Below, one piece after another: positions 24,897 through 33,420 of a stretch of DNA of 41,869 nucleotides (the stretch's first letter is position 1; every line of letters begins with the position of its first letter). The stretch covers positions 633 through 42,501 of the forward strand of contig DEIA01000006.1 in the NCBI GenBank assembly GCA_002352225.1, written 5' to 3'. Position numbers and translations under genes: made by a program. Below the pieces are notes generated by a model. It saw only the letters and a list, made by a program, of their open reading frames with translations. It had not been told where the DNA came from and did no database searches. Source of the DNA: Flammeovirgaceae bacterium UBA2786 (GTDB taxonomy: Bacteria; Bacteroidota; Bacteroidia; Cytophagales; Cyclobacteriaceae).

Positions 24897-27645
24897 GGTA
24901 ATTCTGGTTGGCGCATGCCTGGCTAACCTGGCCGTTTTTGCGCAGCAAAGGGTTCAGCTACAGGTTGAGACACACACTATTAAATCCGTTGTTATTGATG
25001 GCACGCGCTTTTCGTTCGATCGCCACGTGGCAACATTTGAGGTGAACGGGAAAGAGTATTCTGCCACACAATCTCCATTAAAAATTGAATACTCATTTAA
25101 TCCAACTAACCGGGGTATAGAAGGCACTATTAAATTCATAAACACAACAAAAGAAGCGGTAACACTTTCTAATGTAGTACCCTTTAGTAAGTCAGATACC
25201 GAAGTTTACCTGACGGGTATGGGGCAACATCGCTTATCGCGAACGCATTTGTTTCTTCCGGGCAAACAACCCGTTAATGTAATTGTGCCTGATAATGCCT
25301 GGGAACTTGGCTATGCCGGAGTAAAAATAAACGCTGAACTCAACCTCTTTGCACTGGTAAGGCGAGATGCCAATAGTCTTGTGAAAGCCACCCGCAAAAG
25401 ATTTGAGACCAGTATAGAACCCGGAGGTTCAGTAACTTACAATTTTTATGCAGACGTATATTCTGGCAATTGGCAAAACGGATTGCAGGTAGCCTTTCAA
25501 CAACGGTTTCTGTATGATGTGGCCAGGTTTGATGATGCGCTTTTTAAACGAACCGATCTGGCCTGGATAAGAAAGGCTTATGTTATGCACCTGATGATGG
25601 CATGGGATAAAGATTTTTATAATGGTGAACGATTTACACTTACTGATTTTATAAAACGAGGCAAAACACTTTATGGTGGCGATGATGTGGTGTGTATCTG
25701 GCCTACCTGGCCCACGCTGGGTGTGGATCAACGAAACCAGTTTGATTTATATCGCGATATGCCCGGTGGGCTAACCACATTGCGCGGTGTTGCCGATTCC
25801 ATACGGATGATGGGAGCTAAATTCTTCATTGCTTACAATCCGTGGGACGAAAGTACCCGCAGCGAAGGTCATCTGAAAGGATTGCGTTATTTGATCCAGG
25901 AAACATCAGCCGATGGCGTAGTACTGGATACCAAAGGAGAGTCGAGCAAAGAGTTGCAGGAAACAGCCGATCAGGTTCGAAACGGTGTAATTATGTATAG
26001 CGAAGGCATGGCCGTACCCAAAGATATGCAGGGCATCATCAGCGGTAGGGTACACAATGCACTGTACTATCCGCCACTGCTTAACCTTAATAAATTTATC
26101 CGGCCCGACTTTGCTATTTTCAGAGTAGCTGAAGTTTTTAAGGAACCTATTCAGCGCGAGTATGCCGTAGCATTCTTTAATGGCTATGGAACTGAAATAA
26201 ATCAGTTTGCTCCGGGGCATCCTCAATGGGAGGAAGAGCAATACCGGTATCTTGGAAAAACCACCCGGATACTAAGAGAAAACACAACAGCCTTTACACA
26301 AACCTACACACCGCTTATACCTACTTTGCGCGATAGTGTTTGGGTAAACAAGTGGCAAGACTCCGCACATAAGAAAATCCTGTACACTATTTTAAGCTTT
26401 AATCCGGCAGGTTTTAGCAGTCTGTTATTTGAAATAGAAACATCGGGAAACCGGGTTATTGATTTGTGGAAGCACGAAGAGGCAATCGTAACTAAACGAA
26501 ATAACAAACATTATGTGCAGGTAAATATTAACGGTTTCGATTCGCGTTTTCTTGGAACCAACAACGAGGGCGAAGTGAGTTGTATTGCGGTTTTTAATAA
26601 AGAGGTAAACTTTTTGGTTAACGGTAACAGGCTGGCAGGCCCTGCTTCCCGAAATGAAATTAGAATTTGGATGGGAAACCCGGATTATGAAAAACAACCC
26701 CTGATAATAAACCCCAATCAATCAATTGATCTTGATATCACAAAAAGTTTTGGTCGATACGAAGGCAAACTGGTTATTCAGGCTTTTTATGAGAACGAGC
26801 TTGTAGATGAACAAATTCTTAATCTAAAACCAGGTGTTCCCCGGCTTATCAGCAAAGAAGTAAAGACACCGCTTTCAAAGGAAGTACCGGCAGAAATGGT
26901 TCGTATTCCGGGTGGAGAACTAATCGTAAAGTTTACGCAGGGCGATGAGTTTATTCCTTACCCTAAAGAACAAGAAGGAGAAACGATAACACTCAGAGGT
27001 TTTGCTATGGACAAATACCCGGTTACCAATAAAGATTTTAAAAAATTTCTTGATAATACGCATTACAGACCTGCCGATACGCTCAACTTTCTGAAACACT
27101 GGGTTAATGGAAACATCCGGAAAGGTGAGGAGCAATTTCCGGTAACTTTTGTTTCGTACGAAGATGCCCAGGCGTATGCAAGCTGGGCGGGTAAACGATT
27201 GCCCACCGAACTGGAGTGGCAATATGCGGCCCAAACATCAGCCGGAAATGAGTGGCCATGGAAACAAGCACAACCCGTAACCCGCGAACAAACTTTTGTA
27301 ACCGAAACCCTTACGGTAAAACGGATTAAAGGCATAAATCCTAAACATGCTAACCTGGGCGATGGTGCACTTTATCCGGTTGGAAAATACAAAGCTGGTG
27401 TTAATCCATTTGGGCTATTTGATTTATCTGGCTCGGTATGGCAGCTTACATCCGATGTTTACCAAAGTGGAAGTTACCGGTTTATCATCATGAAAGGAGG
27501 AAGCTACTTTAAACCATCTTCCAGCTGGTGGTATGTACAGGGCGGGCCCCGCGAACTTCATTACCGGCAGTTTCTCCTTAGAGTCTCGCAGGGTTTTGAG
27601 CGAAATGCTACAGTCGGATTCAGGTGTGTAAAAGATATGAACTGA
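24874..27645 (+). CDS. Secreted TIM-barrel-like / FGE-like (SUMF1) fusion protein
   Basis: 923 aa from a TTG start; no ATG or GTG lies before the evident signal peptide (IRVLRIKVILVGACLANLAVFAQ), so TTG is the best choice. Residues about 230-480 look like a glycosidase-type TIM barrel (DDVVCIWPTWPTLG, AKFFIAYNPWDES, ADGVVLDTKG with Asp352, GVIMYSEGMA with Glu377), but I cannot assign a family. Residues about 672-923 form a formylglycine-generating-enzyme/SUMF1-like domain (MVRIPGGEL, FAMDKYPVTNKDFKKFL, GKRLPTELEWQYAA, GLFDLSGSVWQLTSD, VGFRC). The catalytic Cys pair of true FGE is absent: the segment after KGGSY (874-878) has none. The module may bind rather than oxidise. A sugar substrate is plausible but unproven. 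Confidence 0.75.
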   Translation: MIRVLRIKVILVGACLANLAVFAQQRVQLQVETHTIKSVVIDGTRFSFDRHVATFEVNGKEYSATQSPLKIEYSFNPTNRGIEGTIKFINTTKEAVTLSNVVPFSKSDTEVYLTGMGQHRLSRTHLFLPGKQPVNVIVPDNAWELGYAGVKINAELNLFALVRRDANSLVKATRKRFETSIEPGGSVTYNFYADVYSGNWQNGLQVAFQQRFLYDVARFDDALFKRTDLAWIRKAYVMHLMMAWDKDFYNGERFTLTDFIKRGKTLYGGDDVVCIWPTWPTLGVDQRNQFDLYRDMPGGLTTLRGVADSIRMMGAKFFIAYNPWDESTRSEGHLKGLRYLIQETSADGVVLDTKGESSKELQETADQVRNGVIMYSEGMAVPKDMQGIISGRVHNALYYPPLLNLNKFIRPDFAIFRVAEVFKEPIQREYAVAFFNGYGTEINQFAPGHPQWEEEQYRYLGKTTRILRENTTAFTQTYTPLIPTLRDSVWVNKWQDSAHKKILYTILSFNPAGFSSLLFEIETSGNRVIDLWKHEEAIVTKRNNKHYVQVNINGFDSRFLGTNNEGEVSCIAVFNKEVNFLVNGNRLAGPASRNEIRIWMGNPDYEKQPLIINPNQSIDLDITKSFGRYEGKLVIQAFYENELVDEQILNLKPGVPRLISKEVKTPLSKEVPAEMVRIPGGELIVKFTQGDEFIPYPKEQEGETITLRGFAMDKYPVTNKDFKKFLDNTHYRPADTLNFLKHWVNGNIRKGEEQFPVTFVSYEDAQAYASWAGKRLPTELEWQYAAQTSAGNEWPWKQAQPVTREQTFVTETLTVKRIKGINPKHANLGDGALYPVGKYKAGVNPFGLFDLSGSVWQLTSDVYQSGSYRFIIMKGGSYFKPSSSWWYVQGGPRELHYRQFLLRVSQGFERNATVGFRCVKDMN

Positions 27646-27661
27646 AATAGTAGTGCCCCTG

Positions 27662-28159
27662 ATGTTACCTTCTGTTAAAAAATTTGTTTTTGCGTTATCC
27701 ATAACGGTGGCTTGTTTCTTTATTATGCGGCCCTTCACTCCGCTTAACATTGTGCAGTTCGAACTGGCTGGATCAGTTGAAGTAGCCGCAAAAATTATAA
27801 GTGAATGGACAGCGGAACAGATCAATAACGTTAAAGTCAGTATTTATCTTGATTTCGTATTTATTTTGGCTTACTGCGCAGCATTTATGTTTGCGTGCCA
27901 GGCTGCTTCTATTTATTCTGCCGTGCAGGGGTTAATAAGAATGGGTTCATCAATCGCCTCACTGGTTTGGATGGCAGGGGTATGCGATGCCATCGAAAAT
28001 ATTGCGTTGTTGAAAGCACTCGTTAAAATTTCTCAACCAAGTGTTTCTGTTGCTTTTTATTTTGCCACAATCAAATTTGCTATCCTAACCCTGGCATTAC
28101 TTTTTGTGATGATCTGTGTTGCTATCGGGTTTTTACAAAAAGTAAAAGGTAACCAATAA
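27662..28159 (+). CDS. Hypothetical membrane protein
   Basis: 165 aa from the ATG at 27662; a GTG three codons earlier is possible. Four hydrophobic helices: about 8-25 (FVFALSITVACFFI), 63-85, 95-115 and 125-155. A large non-cytoplasmic loop follows helix 1. No motif suggests catalysis. It follows the fusion-protein gene by 16 bp and may be in its operon. Confidence 0.7.
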   Translation: MLPSVKKFVFALSITVACFFIMRPFTPLNIVQFELAGSVEVAAKIISEWTAEQINNVKVSIYLDFVFILAYCAAFMFACQAASIYSAVQGLIRMGSSIASLVWMAGVCDAIENIALLKALVKISQPSVSVAFYFATIKFAILTLALLFVMICVAIGFLQKVKGNQ

Positions 28160-28185
28160 GATTTTGTACATTCAAGTAAAATAAA

Positions 28186-28671
28186 ATGCCTGTGAAACCC
28201 CGGTTGAAAATTGAAATGACACGTTTTGATTGGGCTATTGAGGTAGTTGGGTTTATGATATGGATAGGGGGGCTTCTTTTTCTGATACTTGAATTTGAAA
28301 ATACGCCCGGCAGTGTTCCCACTCATTACGATGCCTATGGTAATGCAGATGCTTTTGGCAGCAAGAGTTCGTTGTGGTTACTGGTTGGCATTAGTACGGG
28401 GCTGTACCTGCTACTTACTGTGGTAGCTCAATACCCTCACACATTCAATTACCCAATCGCAATTACTCCGGAAAACGCAGAACGCCAATACACCATTGCG
28501 GTTAGAATGATGCGCACACTTAAGATTATTGTATTAATGATTTTTGGTTACATCCATCTTAACTCTATAATGAGCAGCAAGCTTGGTACCTGGTTCCTTC
28601 CGGTTATGTCGTTAGCCTTAATTGTAACAATGGGATTTTATTTTTATAAAGCTTTAGCTGCGCGTAAATAG
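28186..28671 (+). CDS. DUF1648-type membrane protein
   Basis: 161 aa with four hydrophobic helices. Between helices 1 and 2 lies PGSVPTHYDAYGNADAFGSKSSL, the hallmark of DUF1648, a domain also found in SdpI-like immunity proteins. The rest of SdpI is missing, so a toxin-immunity role is not implied. It begins 27 bp after the previous membrane protein gene. Confidence 0.85.
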   Translation: MPVKPRLKIEMTRFDWAIEVVGFMIWIGGLLFLILEFENTPGSVPTHYDAYGNADAFGSKSSLWLLVGISTGLYLLLTVVAQYPHTFNYPIAITPENAERQYTIAVRMMRTLKIIVLMIFGYIHLNSIMSSKLGTWFLPVMSLALIVTMGFYFYKALAARK

Positions 28672-28702
28672 CTGCCAGCACAAATAAATTATTGCACTGT
28701 TT

Positions 28703-28733
28703 TTTGCTTTGGATGGCGGTAGCACTATATTTG
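28703..28733 (+). promoter_or_regulatory. Promoter of the tRNA-Asp gene
   Basis: TTTG (28703-28706), 19 bp, TATATTTG (28726-28733): an exact match to the Bacteroidota consensus TTTG-N19-TAnnTTTG, 40 bp upstream of the tRNA. Confidence 0.8.
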
Positions 28734-28773
28734 CAACCTCATTTTAAGGCCATAAGCTAAGATTTGAGGGAAA

Positions 28774-28850
28774 GGTCCGGTAGTTCAGCTGGTTAGAATG
28801 CCTGCCTGTCACGCAGGAGGTCGCGGGTTCGAGTCCCGTCCGGACCGCCA
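28774..28850 (+). tRNA. tRNA-Asp (GTC), CCA encoded
   Basis: The acceptor stem GGTCCGG (28774-28780) pairs with CCGGACC (28840-28846), followed by G and an encoded CCA (28848-28850). The anticodon stem CCTGC/GCAGG (28801-28805, 28813-28817) encloses the loop CTGTCAC with anticodon GTC at 28808-28810. The T-arm has GGTTCGAGTCC. All expected invariant bases are present. Confidence 0.98.
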
Positions 28851-28851
28851 G

Positions 28852-28885
28852 AAAAGCTCTTAATCGTGCAGATTAAGGGCTTTTT
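28852..28885 (+). terminator. Terminator after tRNA-Asp
   Basis: AAAAGCTCTTAATC (28852-28865), loop GTGCA, GATTAAGGGCTTTT (28871-28884), with one G-T pair, then a long T-rich tail. Confidence 0.9.
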
Positions 28886-29038
28886 CTTTTTCTCCGGGTA
28901 TCGTCCAAAAATAACTCCCTTCAAAACCAGTACCGATACAGGCTGCCGCCTTATGCGTATTATCTGGCCATCAGTCACATAAACCATTTAGTAGATTCGT
29001 ATTTAATGAGTACTTTCATCTATTGATATTGAATAGCC

Positions 29039-29677
29039 ATGACCAATATTCTAATAGCCGATGATCATCAGATGTTTGTGGATGGCCTGAAATCTTTGCT
29101 GGAAGATGAGAAAGAAATTTGTGTGGTTGGTGAGGCAAAGAATGGGAAAGAGGTATTAGATTATTGCGAAGAAAAGCTTGTTGATCTGGTAATTATGGAT
29201 ATCAATATGCCCGTAATGGATGGAATACAGACATCCAGAGAATTATCGAAACGCCATCCGCTTATTAAAATACTCGGCCTTTCAATGTACAATGATCAGG
29301 ATTACATAGCCGACATGCTACAGGCTGGTGCACTGGGCTACATTTTAAAGAATACAGGAAAAGAAAATCTGATTGAGGCAATTAAAACGATACAATCTGG
29401 CGAAAACTATTTGGGAAAAGAGGTAAGCGAAACACTGCTGAATGGTTTTATGAAAAATAATGCACTGGCAAAACAACTTCCTGAAAAACTTTCTGACAGA
29501 GAACTGGAGGTATTGGAGTCTATTGCGTCTGGCCTTACCACACAAGAGATAGGAGAGAAATTGTTTATTAGCAAGAACACAGTAGAAACTCACCGGAAAA
29601 ATTTACTGTACAAGTTAAAAGCGCGTAATACCGCAGAGCTGATCAACAATGCATACAAGCAAAGACTGATTCGGTAA
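29039..29677 (+). CDS. LuxR/NarL-type response regulator
   Basis: 212-aa two-component regulator. The receiver domain (about 1-120) has acidic pocket Asp8-Asp9, phospho-acceptor Asp54 (VIMDINMPVMDG) and the late Lys in YILKNTG. The DNA-binding GerE/LuxR domain (about 147-210) reads LSDRELEVLESIASGLTTQEIGEKLFISKNTVETH. No histidine kinase is adjacent, so it is an orphan in this window. It stands immediately upstream of the PUL, and the first of three similar operator sites begins 8 bp after its stop codon. It is therefore the best candidate to control the locus, in place of the hybrid two-component or SusR/anti-sigma systems common in PULs. Confidence 0.93.
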   Translation: MTNILIADDHQMFVDGLKSLLEDEKEICVVGEAKNGKEVLDYCEEKLVDLVIMDINMPVMDGIQTSRELSKRHPLIKILGLSMYNDQDYIADMLQAGALGYILKNTGKENLIEAIKTIQSGENYLGKEVSETLLNGFMKNNALAKQLPEKLSDRELEVLESIASGLTTQEIGEKLFISKNTVETHRKNLLYKLKARNTAELINNAYKQRLIR

Positions 29678-29684
29678 TACAGCA

Positions 29685-29732
29685 AATCCCTATTTTCAGG
29701 GATTCCACTTTCCTAAAACAATACAATATTTG
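29685..29732 (+). promoter_or_regulatory. PUL operator-promoter module 1
   Basis: Operator AATCCCTATTTTCAGGGATT (29685-29704) has perfect 7-bp inverted arms around ATTTTC. Exactly 20 bp later comes AATATTTG (29725-29732), a -7-like box, 38 bp before the next ATG. The same arrangement recurs at 32443-32490 and 35040-35087. Confidence 0.7.
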
Positions 29733-29770
29733 CTTTTGCGAAATACATTTCGTTTACGAACTTCCTGTGC

Positions 29771-30541
29771 ATGAAGCATCTGTTAATACTATGGATAGTA
29801 AGTTGCCAGGCTTTTAATTCACCAGCTCAACATACAGTTGAAGTAGTAAAGGGGGCCATTGTAAGAGGTACAACCGATACAAAAAAAATTGCTTTGGTTT
29901 TTACAGGCGATGAGTATGGTGACGGCCTCAGTGCAATAACAAAGACACTCAACCAGAAAAAAGTTTTGGCCAGCTTTTTTCTAACCGGAAGATTTTACCG
30001 AAACCCGGAGTTCAAATCGGGAATTAAAACCCTGGTAAAAAGAGGGCATTATTTAGGTGCTCATTCAGATGCTCATTTACTTTATTGTGATTGGTCGAAC
30101 CGGGATAGCCTTTTGGTATCGCGGCAGCAGTTTACCCACGATCTTGAAAATAACTACCGGGCTATGCGGCAATTTGGAATCGGAAAAAAGGATGCATCCT
30201 ATTTTTTACCTCCATTCGAATGGTACAACGATACCATTAGTGCCTGGACTCAATCGTTGGGTTTTATGTTAATCAGCTTTACACCTGGCACCTTGTCGCA
30301 TGCCGATTACACTACACCCAATATGCCCAACTACAGAAGCAGTGAAAAAATTTATGAAAGTATTGTAGCGTACGAAGAAAAGAGACCATCAGGGCTTAAT
30401 GGGTTTATTCTGCTTTGTCATGTTGGAACGGCCCCTGAACGAACCGATAAATTCTATCTTTATTTAAATACCTTAATTGCAGAACTAACGCTACGCGGAT
30501 ACGAATTTTTAAGAATAGATAATCTTCTTAAAACAGAGTAA
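29771..30541 (+). CDS. Secreted polysaccharide deacetylase-like protein (variant CE4)
   Basis: 256 aa with a signal peptide (about 1-20). The NodB-like fold is recognisable, but motif 1 reads FTGDEYGDG (Asp47, Glu48) instead of TFDDG. Motif 2 HSDAH (His98, His102) is intact and would bind zinc. Motif 3 YFLPPFEWYND replaces RxPY. The end GYEFLRIDNLL is normal. It may de-N-acetylate a glycan with altered chemistry or hydrolyse another amide or ester. It is the first gene behind operator module 1, followed after 53 bp by the GH9 gene. Fold call good; activity uncertain. Confidence 0.8.
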   Translation: MKHLLILWIVSCQAFNSPAQHTVEVVKGAIVRGTTDTKKIALVFTGDEYGDGLSAITKTLNQKKVLASFFLTGRFYRNPEFKSGIKTLVKRGHYLGAHSDAHLLYCDWSNRDSLLVSRQQFTHDLENNYRAMRQFGIGKKDASYFLPPFEWYNDTISAWTQSLGFMLISFTPGTLSHADYTTPNMPNYRSSEKIYESIVAYEEKRPSGLNGFILLCHVGTAPERTDKFYLYLNTLIAELTLRGYEFLRIDNLLKTE

Positions 30542-30594
30542 CGGCACTTTTATAAACCAGGAATTTATGTGTGGATATACCTAAATACCAAAAC

Positions 30595-32382
30595 ATGAAA
30601 AAAATTATACCTATTGTTCTTTTATTCTCTTACTTCTACTCAGTTGCACAACCCGAACCCAGTTACATCCGGGTTAACCAGCTCGGTTATCTTCCACACG
30701 ATGAAAAAGTTGCTCTCGTGTTTTCAAAAAAGCCAATACAGGAAAAATTTGATCTGGTACTGGTAAAGGATAATGCTAAAGTAGCGACACTAAAAACAAT
30801 AAAAACCAACAAGCCCGGGTTTGGTACGTTTGATTATTACTATGAACTTGACTTTACCACGGTACAACAACCGGGTCAATATTTTCTAAAAGGTCAAAAA
30901 ACGGGCGTAGTCTCACAGTTCTTTTCAATAGGTGCATCCACGTACCAGTACCAGGCCGAACATCTTCTTGGTTTTATGCGGCAACAGAGATGTGGTTATA
31001 ACCCATACCTGGATATGGTTTGTCACGAACGGGATGGCCGTTCCTTCTATGGAAAAATGCCCGACTCCACCTTTGTTGATGCTAGTGGTGGTTGGCACGA
31101 TGCAGGCGATCAGCTAAAATACCTGATTACATCCAGCTATGCCGTGGGCCATATGTTAGTAGCTTTTGAACTTTACCCGGATCGTTTTCTTGATCAGACA
31201 AATGCTTTAGGGCAGCCTTTTCCCAATGCTATTCCAGATGTATTAGATGAAGCAAAGTGGGGGTTGGATTGGATTTTAAAACTTCATGTAACGCCCGACC
31301 AACTGATTCATCAGGTGGCTGACGATCGTGATCATCTTGGCTGGAAAATACCGGATCAGGATAATTCGAATTATGGTTGGGGTAAAAATAGTTACCGGGT
31401 TGCGTACTTTGCAACAGGCTCGTCACAAGGGCTTAGAGAACATAAAAGTATAGCCACTGGCGTTGCTAATATTGCTGGCCGATCGGCTGCCGTTCTTGCT
31501 TTGGGTTCGCGTATTTGGAAAGAATACCTTAAAGACACACTCTTTTCAAACCAATGCGCAGCAGCCGCAAAAACACTGTATCAGCTTGGGTTAAAGCAGG
31601 AAGGATATCAGCAAGGAAATTCCTATGGAGCACCGTATCGGTACACAGAAGAAACCTGGGCCGATGATATGGAATGGGGTGCGGCTGAACTCTTTAAGTT
31701 GACGCGCGAAAAAAAATATTTAAAAGAAGCAAAGAAGTATGCCATAGCAGCCAATACGGTCTCCTGGATGAACAAAGATTCGGCTGCTCACTATCAGTAT
31801 TATCCCTTTATTAATCTGGGCCATTATTCACTTTTTGAAAGTGTAAACAAAAGTTTTCAGGATACCCTGGCCGCTTATTATAAAAATGGTATTGATTATA
31901 CCTATAAAAAAAGTAAAACCAATTCATTTGGTGTTGGAATACCTTTTATCTGGTGTTCAAATAATCTTTTAACAAGTTTGAACACGCAAATAATATTATA
32001 TGAGAAAATGACTAACGATAAGACATATCATCAATTTTTGATTAACCAACGCGATTGGTTGTTTGGCCGAAATCCCTGGGGAACTTCCATGTTCACAGGT
32101 ATGCCGGTTAAAGGCGAGTATCCCGAAGATGTGCACACCAGTATATGGGCTTTACGGAAAGAGATGGTTGCCGGAGGTTTGATTGATGGCCCAATCTACC
32201 GGAGTATTTTCAAAACGCTGAAAGGCCTGGTTCTTTATAATCCAGATGAATTTGCTCATCTTCAAAATCCGTATGTCGTATATCATGACGACATTGGAGA
32301 TTATTCTACAAATGAACCTACCATGGATGGAACAGCAGGGTCAATTATTATGATGGCTTATTGGGGCGGTAAGCAAAATTAA
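30595..32382 (+). CDS. Glycoside hydrolase family 9 enzyme
   Basis: 595 aa from the ATG at 30595; the frame opens earlier at a GTG, but the signal peptide starts here (MKKIIPIVLLFSYFYSVAQ). An N-terminal CelD-type Ig-like domain (about 25-115, YIRVNQLGYLPHDEKVALV) precedes the (alpha/alpha)6 catalytic domain. Catalytic base Asp169/Asp172 lie in GGWHDAGD, and the acid Glu574 in GDYSTNEPTMDGTAG. GH9 members are mostly endoglucanases, but exo-beta-glucosaminidases also exist, and in this amino-sugar locus the latter may fit better. Periplasmic or surface location. Confidence 0.93.
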   Translation: MKKIIPIVLLFSYFYSVAQPEPSYIRVNQLGYLPHDEKVALVFSKKPIQEKFDLVLVKDNAKVATLKTIKTNKPGFGTFDYYYELDFTTVQQPGQYFLKGQKTGVVSQFFSIGASTYQYQAEHLLGFMRQQRCGYNPYLDMVCHERDGRSFYGKMPDSTFVDASGGWHDAGDQLKYLITSSYAVGHMLVAFELYPDRFLDQTNALGQPFPNAIPDVLDEAKWGLDWILKLHVTPDQLIHQVADDRDHLGWKIPDQDNSNYGWGKNSYRVAYFATGSSQGLREHKSIATGVANIAGRSAAVLALGSRIWKEYLKDTLFSNQCAAAAKTLYQLGLKQEGYQQGNSYGAPYRYTEETWADDMEWGAAELFKLTREKKYLKEAKKYAIAANTVSWMNKDSAAHYQYYPFINLGHYSLFESVNKSFQDTLAAYYKNGIDYTYKKSKTNSFGVGIPFIWCSNNLLTSLNTQIILYEKMTNDKTYHQFLINQRDWLFGRNPWGTSMFTGMPVKGEYPEDVHTSIWALRKEMVAGGLIDGPIYRSIFKTLKGLVLYNPDEFAHLQNPYVVYHDDIGDYSTNEPTMDGTAGSIIMMAYWGGKQN

Positions 32383-32442
32383 ACTTTTGATCCGATCCGG
32401 CTCAATCAAAACCACTAAGCGTTAAAAACAGTGATTGTTTCA

Positions 32443-32490
32443 AATCCCTATTTTCGGGGATAGCAGGGCATTGAATTAACTTAATATTTG
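32443..32490 (+). promoter_or_regulatory. PUL operator-promoter module 2
   Basis: AATCCCTATTTTCGGGGATA (32443-32462) matches module 1 at 18 of 20 positions. After exactly 20 bp it is followed by AATATTTG (32483-32490), 57 bp before the kinase ATG. Confidence 0.7.
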
Positions 32491-32547
32491 TTTCTATCTG
32501 TTTTACAGATTACGAAATGAACATTTATATTTTAATATAGAGGCTGT

Positions 32548-33405
32548 ATGTTTTTGATTGCAGACAGCGGATCATCCAAAACTGAATGGAGGTTAATAAG
32601 CGAGGATTCACAAATTTTAGCTCGGGTACAAACCGTTGGCCTTAATCCATATTTTTTATCGTACGAAAAAATAGTTGAGGTACTATATAAGACTATCCAG
32701 CCTCTAACCGAAACAGTTGACAATGTTTATTTTTATGGAGCCGGTTGCGGGCTAAGTGTAAAAGCTGAAATTGTTAAACGAGCTATTTTAGAAACCATAA
32801 AGGTTAAAAAGTCTTGCGAAGTAGAAGGTGATATGCTGGGAACGGCAAGAAGTGTGCTTAAAGATAAAAGTGGTGTTGCCTGTATACTGGGAACAGGCGC
32901 TAACTCGTGCGTCTATAACGGGCAGGTTATCACCGAAAATATTCCTTCGCTTGGTTATATCCTTTCGGATTGGGGTAGTGGAAGTGTATTAGGAAAAGAT
33001 TTCATTTCATTGATCTTACAAGAAAAACTTCCACCCAGTATTCTGGAAGATTTCCATAATACTTTTCAACTTAACCGGGCCGGTATACTTGATAGTATTT
33101 ACAAAAAATCTTTACCAAACCGATTTCTTGCATCCTTTGCACCCTTTCTGCTAAAGTATTCCGAAGAGCCCATGTGCCGGGAGATTATAACATCAAACTT
33201 CAGGAGTTTTTTTGAATACTATGTGTTACGGTATTCGAATTTGCCCGAACCCAGACGTATCAGTTTCACCGGCTCAATAGCGTTTAATTTTCGCGCTTAT
33301 CTACATGAAGTAGCGGGGCAAATGGGTATTGCTATAGATGAAATTCAACAGAACCCAATGAACGGGTTAATCCGGTATCATACCAGCAATGTCATCATTC
33401 TTTAG
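32548..33405 (+). CDS. BadF-type amino-sugar kinase (MurK/NagK-like)
   Basis: 285-aa ASKHA-fold cytoplasmic kinase. Phosphate loop 1 ADSGSSKTEWRL (residues 5-16), GAGCGLS (65-71), phosphate loop 2 LGTGANSCVYNG (about 114-125), the GYILSDWGSGSVLGKD segment and the late TGSIAFNFRAYL match the BadF/BadG/BcrA group. Characterised relatives phosphorylate N-acetylglucosamine or, in the MurK branch, N-acetylmuramic acid as well. Its place with NagZ-type GH3 and GHL10 genes suggests it phosphorylates sugars freed from peptidoglycan or chitin. No MurQ etherase gene is in the window. The GHL10 gene follows after 15 bp. Confidence 0.88.
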   Translation: MFLIADSGSSKTEWRLISEDSQILARVQTVGLNPYFLSYEKIVEVLYKTIQPLTETVDNVYFYGAGCGLSVKAEIVKRAILETIKVKKSCEVEGDMLGTARSVLKDKSGVACILGTGANSCVYNGQVITENIPSLGYILSDWGSGSVLGKDFISLILQEKLPPSILEDFHNTFQLNRAGILDSIYKKSLPNRFLASFAPFLLKYSEEPMCREIITSNFRSFFEYYVLRYSNLPEPRRISFTGSIAFNFRAYLHEVAGQMGIAIDEIQQNPMNGLIRYHTSNVIIL

Positions 33406-33420
33406 GTTTTAAAATTTGCG

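Noticed and set aside
24874..27645. Calling the fusion protein a true formylglycine-generating enzyme
   Set aside because: The copper-binding Cys pair expected after the KGGSY segment is missing.
28186..28671. DUF1648 protein as a toxin-immunity factor (SdpI)
   Set aside because: Only the DUF1648 part is present, with no toxin gene nearby.
28793..28987. Open frame on the minus strand through tRNA-Asp, ending in a DGTRTRDLLRDRQAF-like peptide
   Set aside because: It reads across the tRNA gene in reverse; this is a common annotation artefact.
29685..29704. Reading the first operator as a terminator hairpin of the response regulator gene
   Set aside because: No T-tract follows; the loop ATTTTC is conserved in all three copies; the third copy has a broken stem; and the spacing to the -7-like box is constant.
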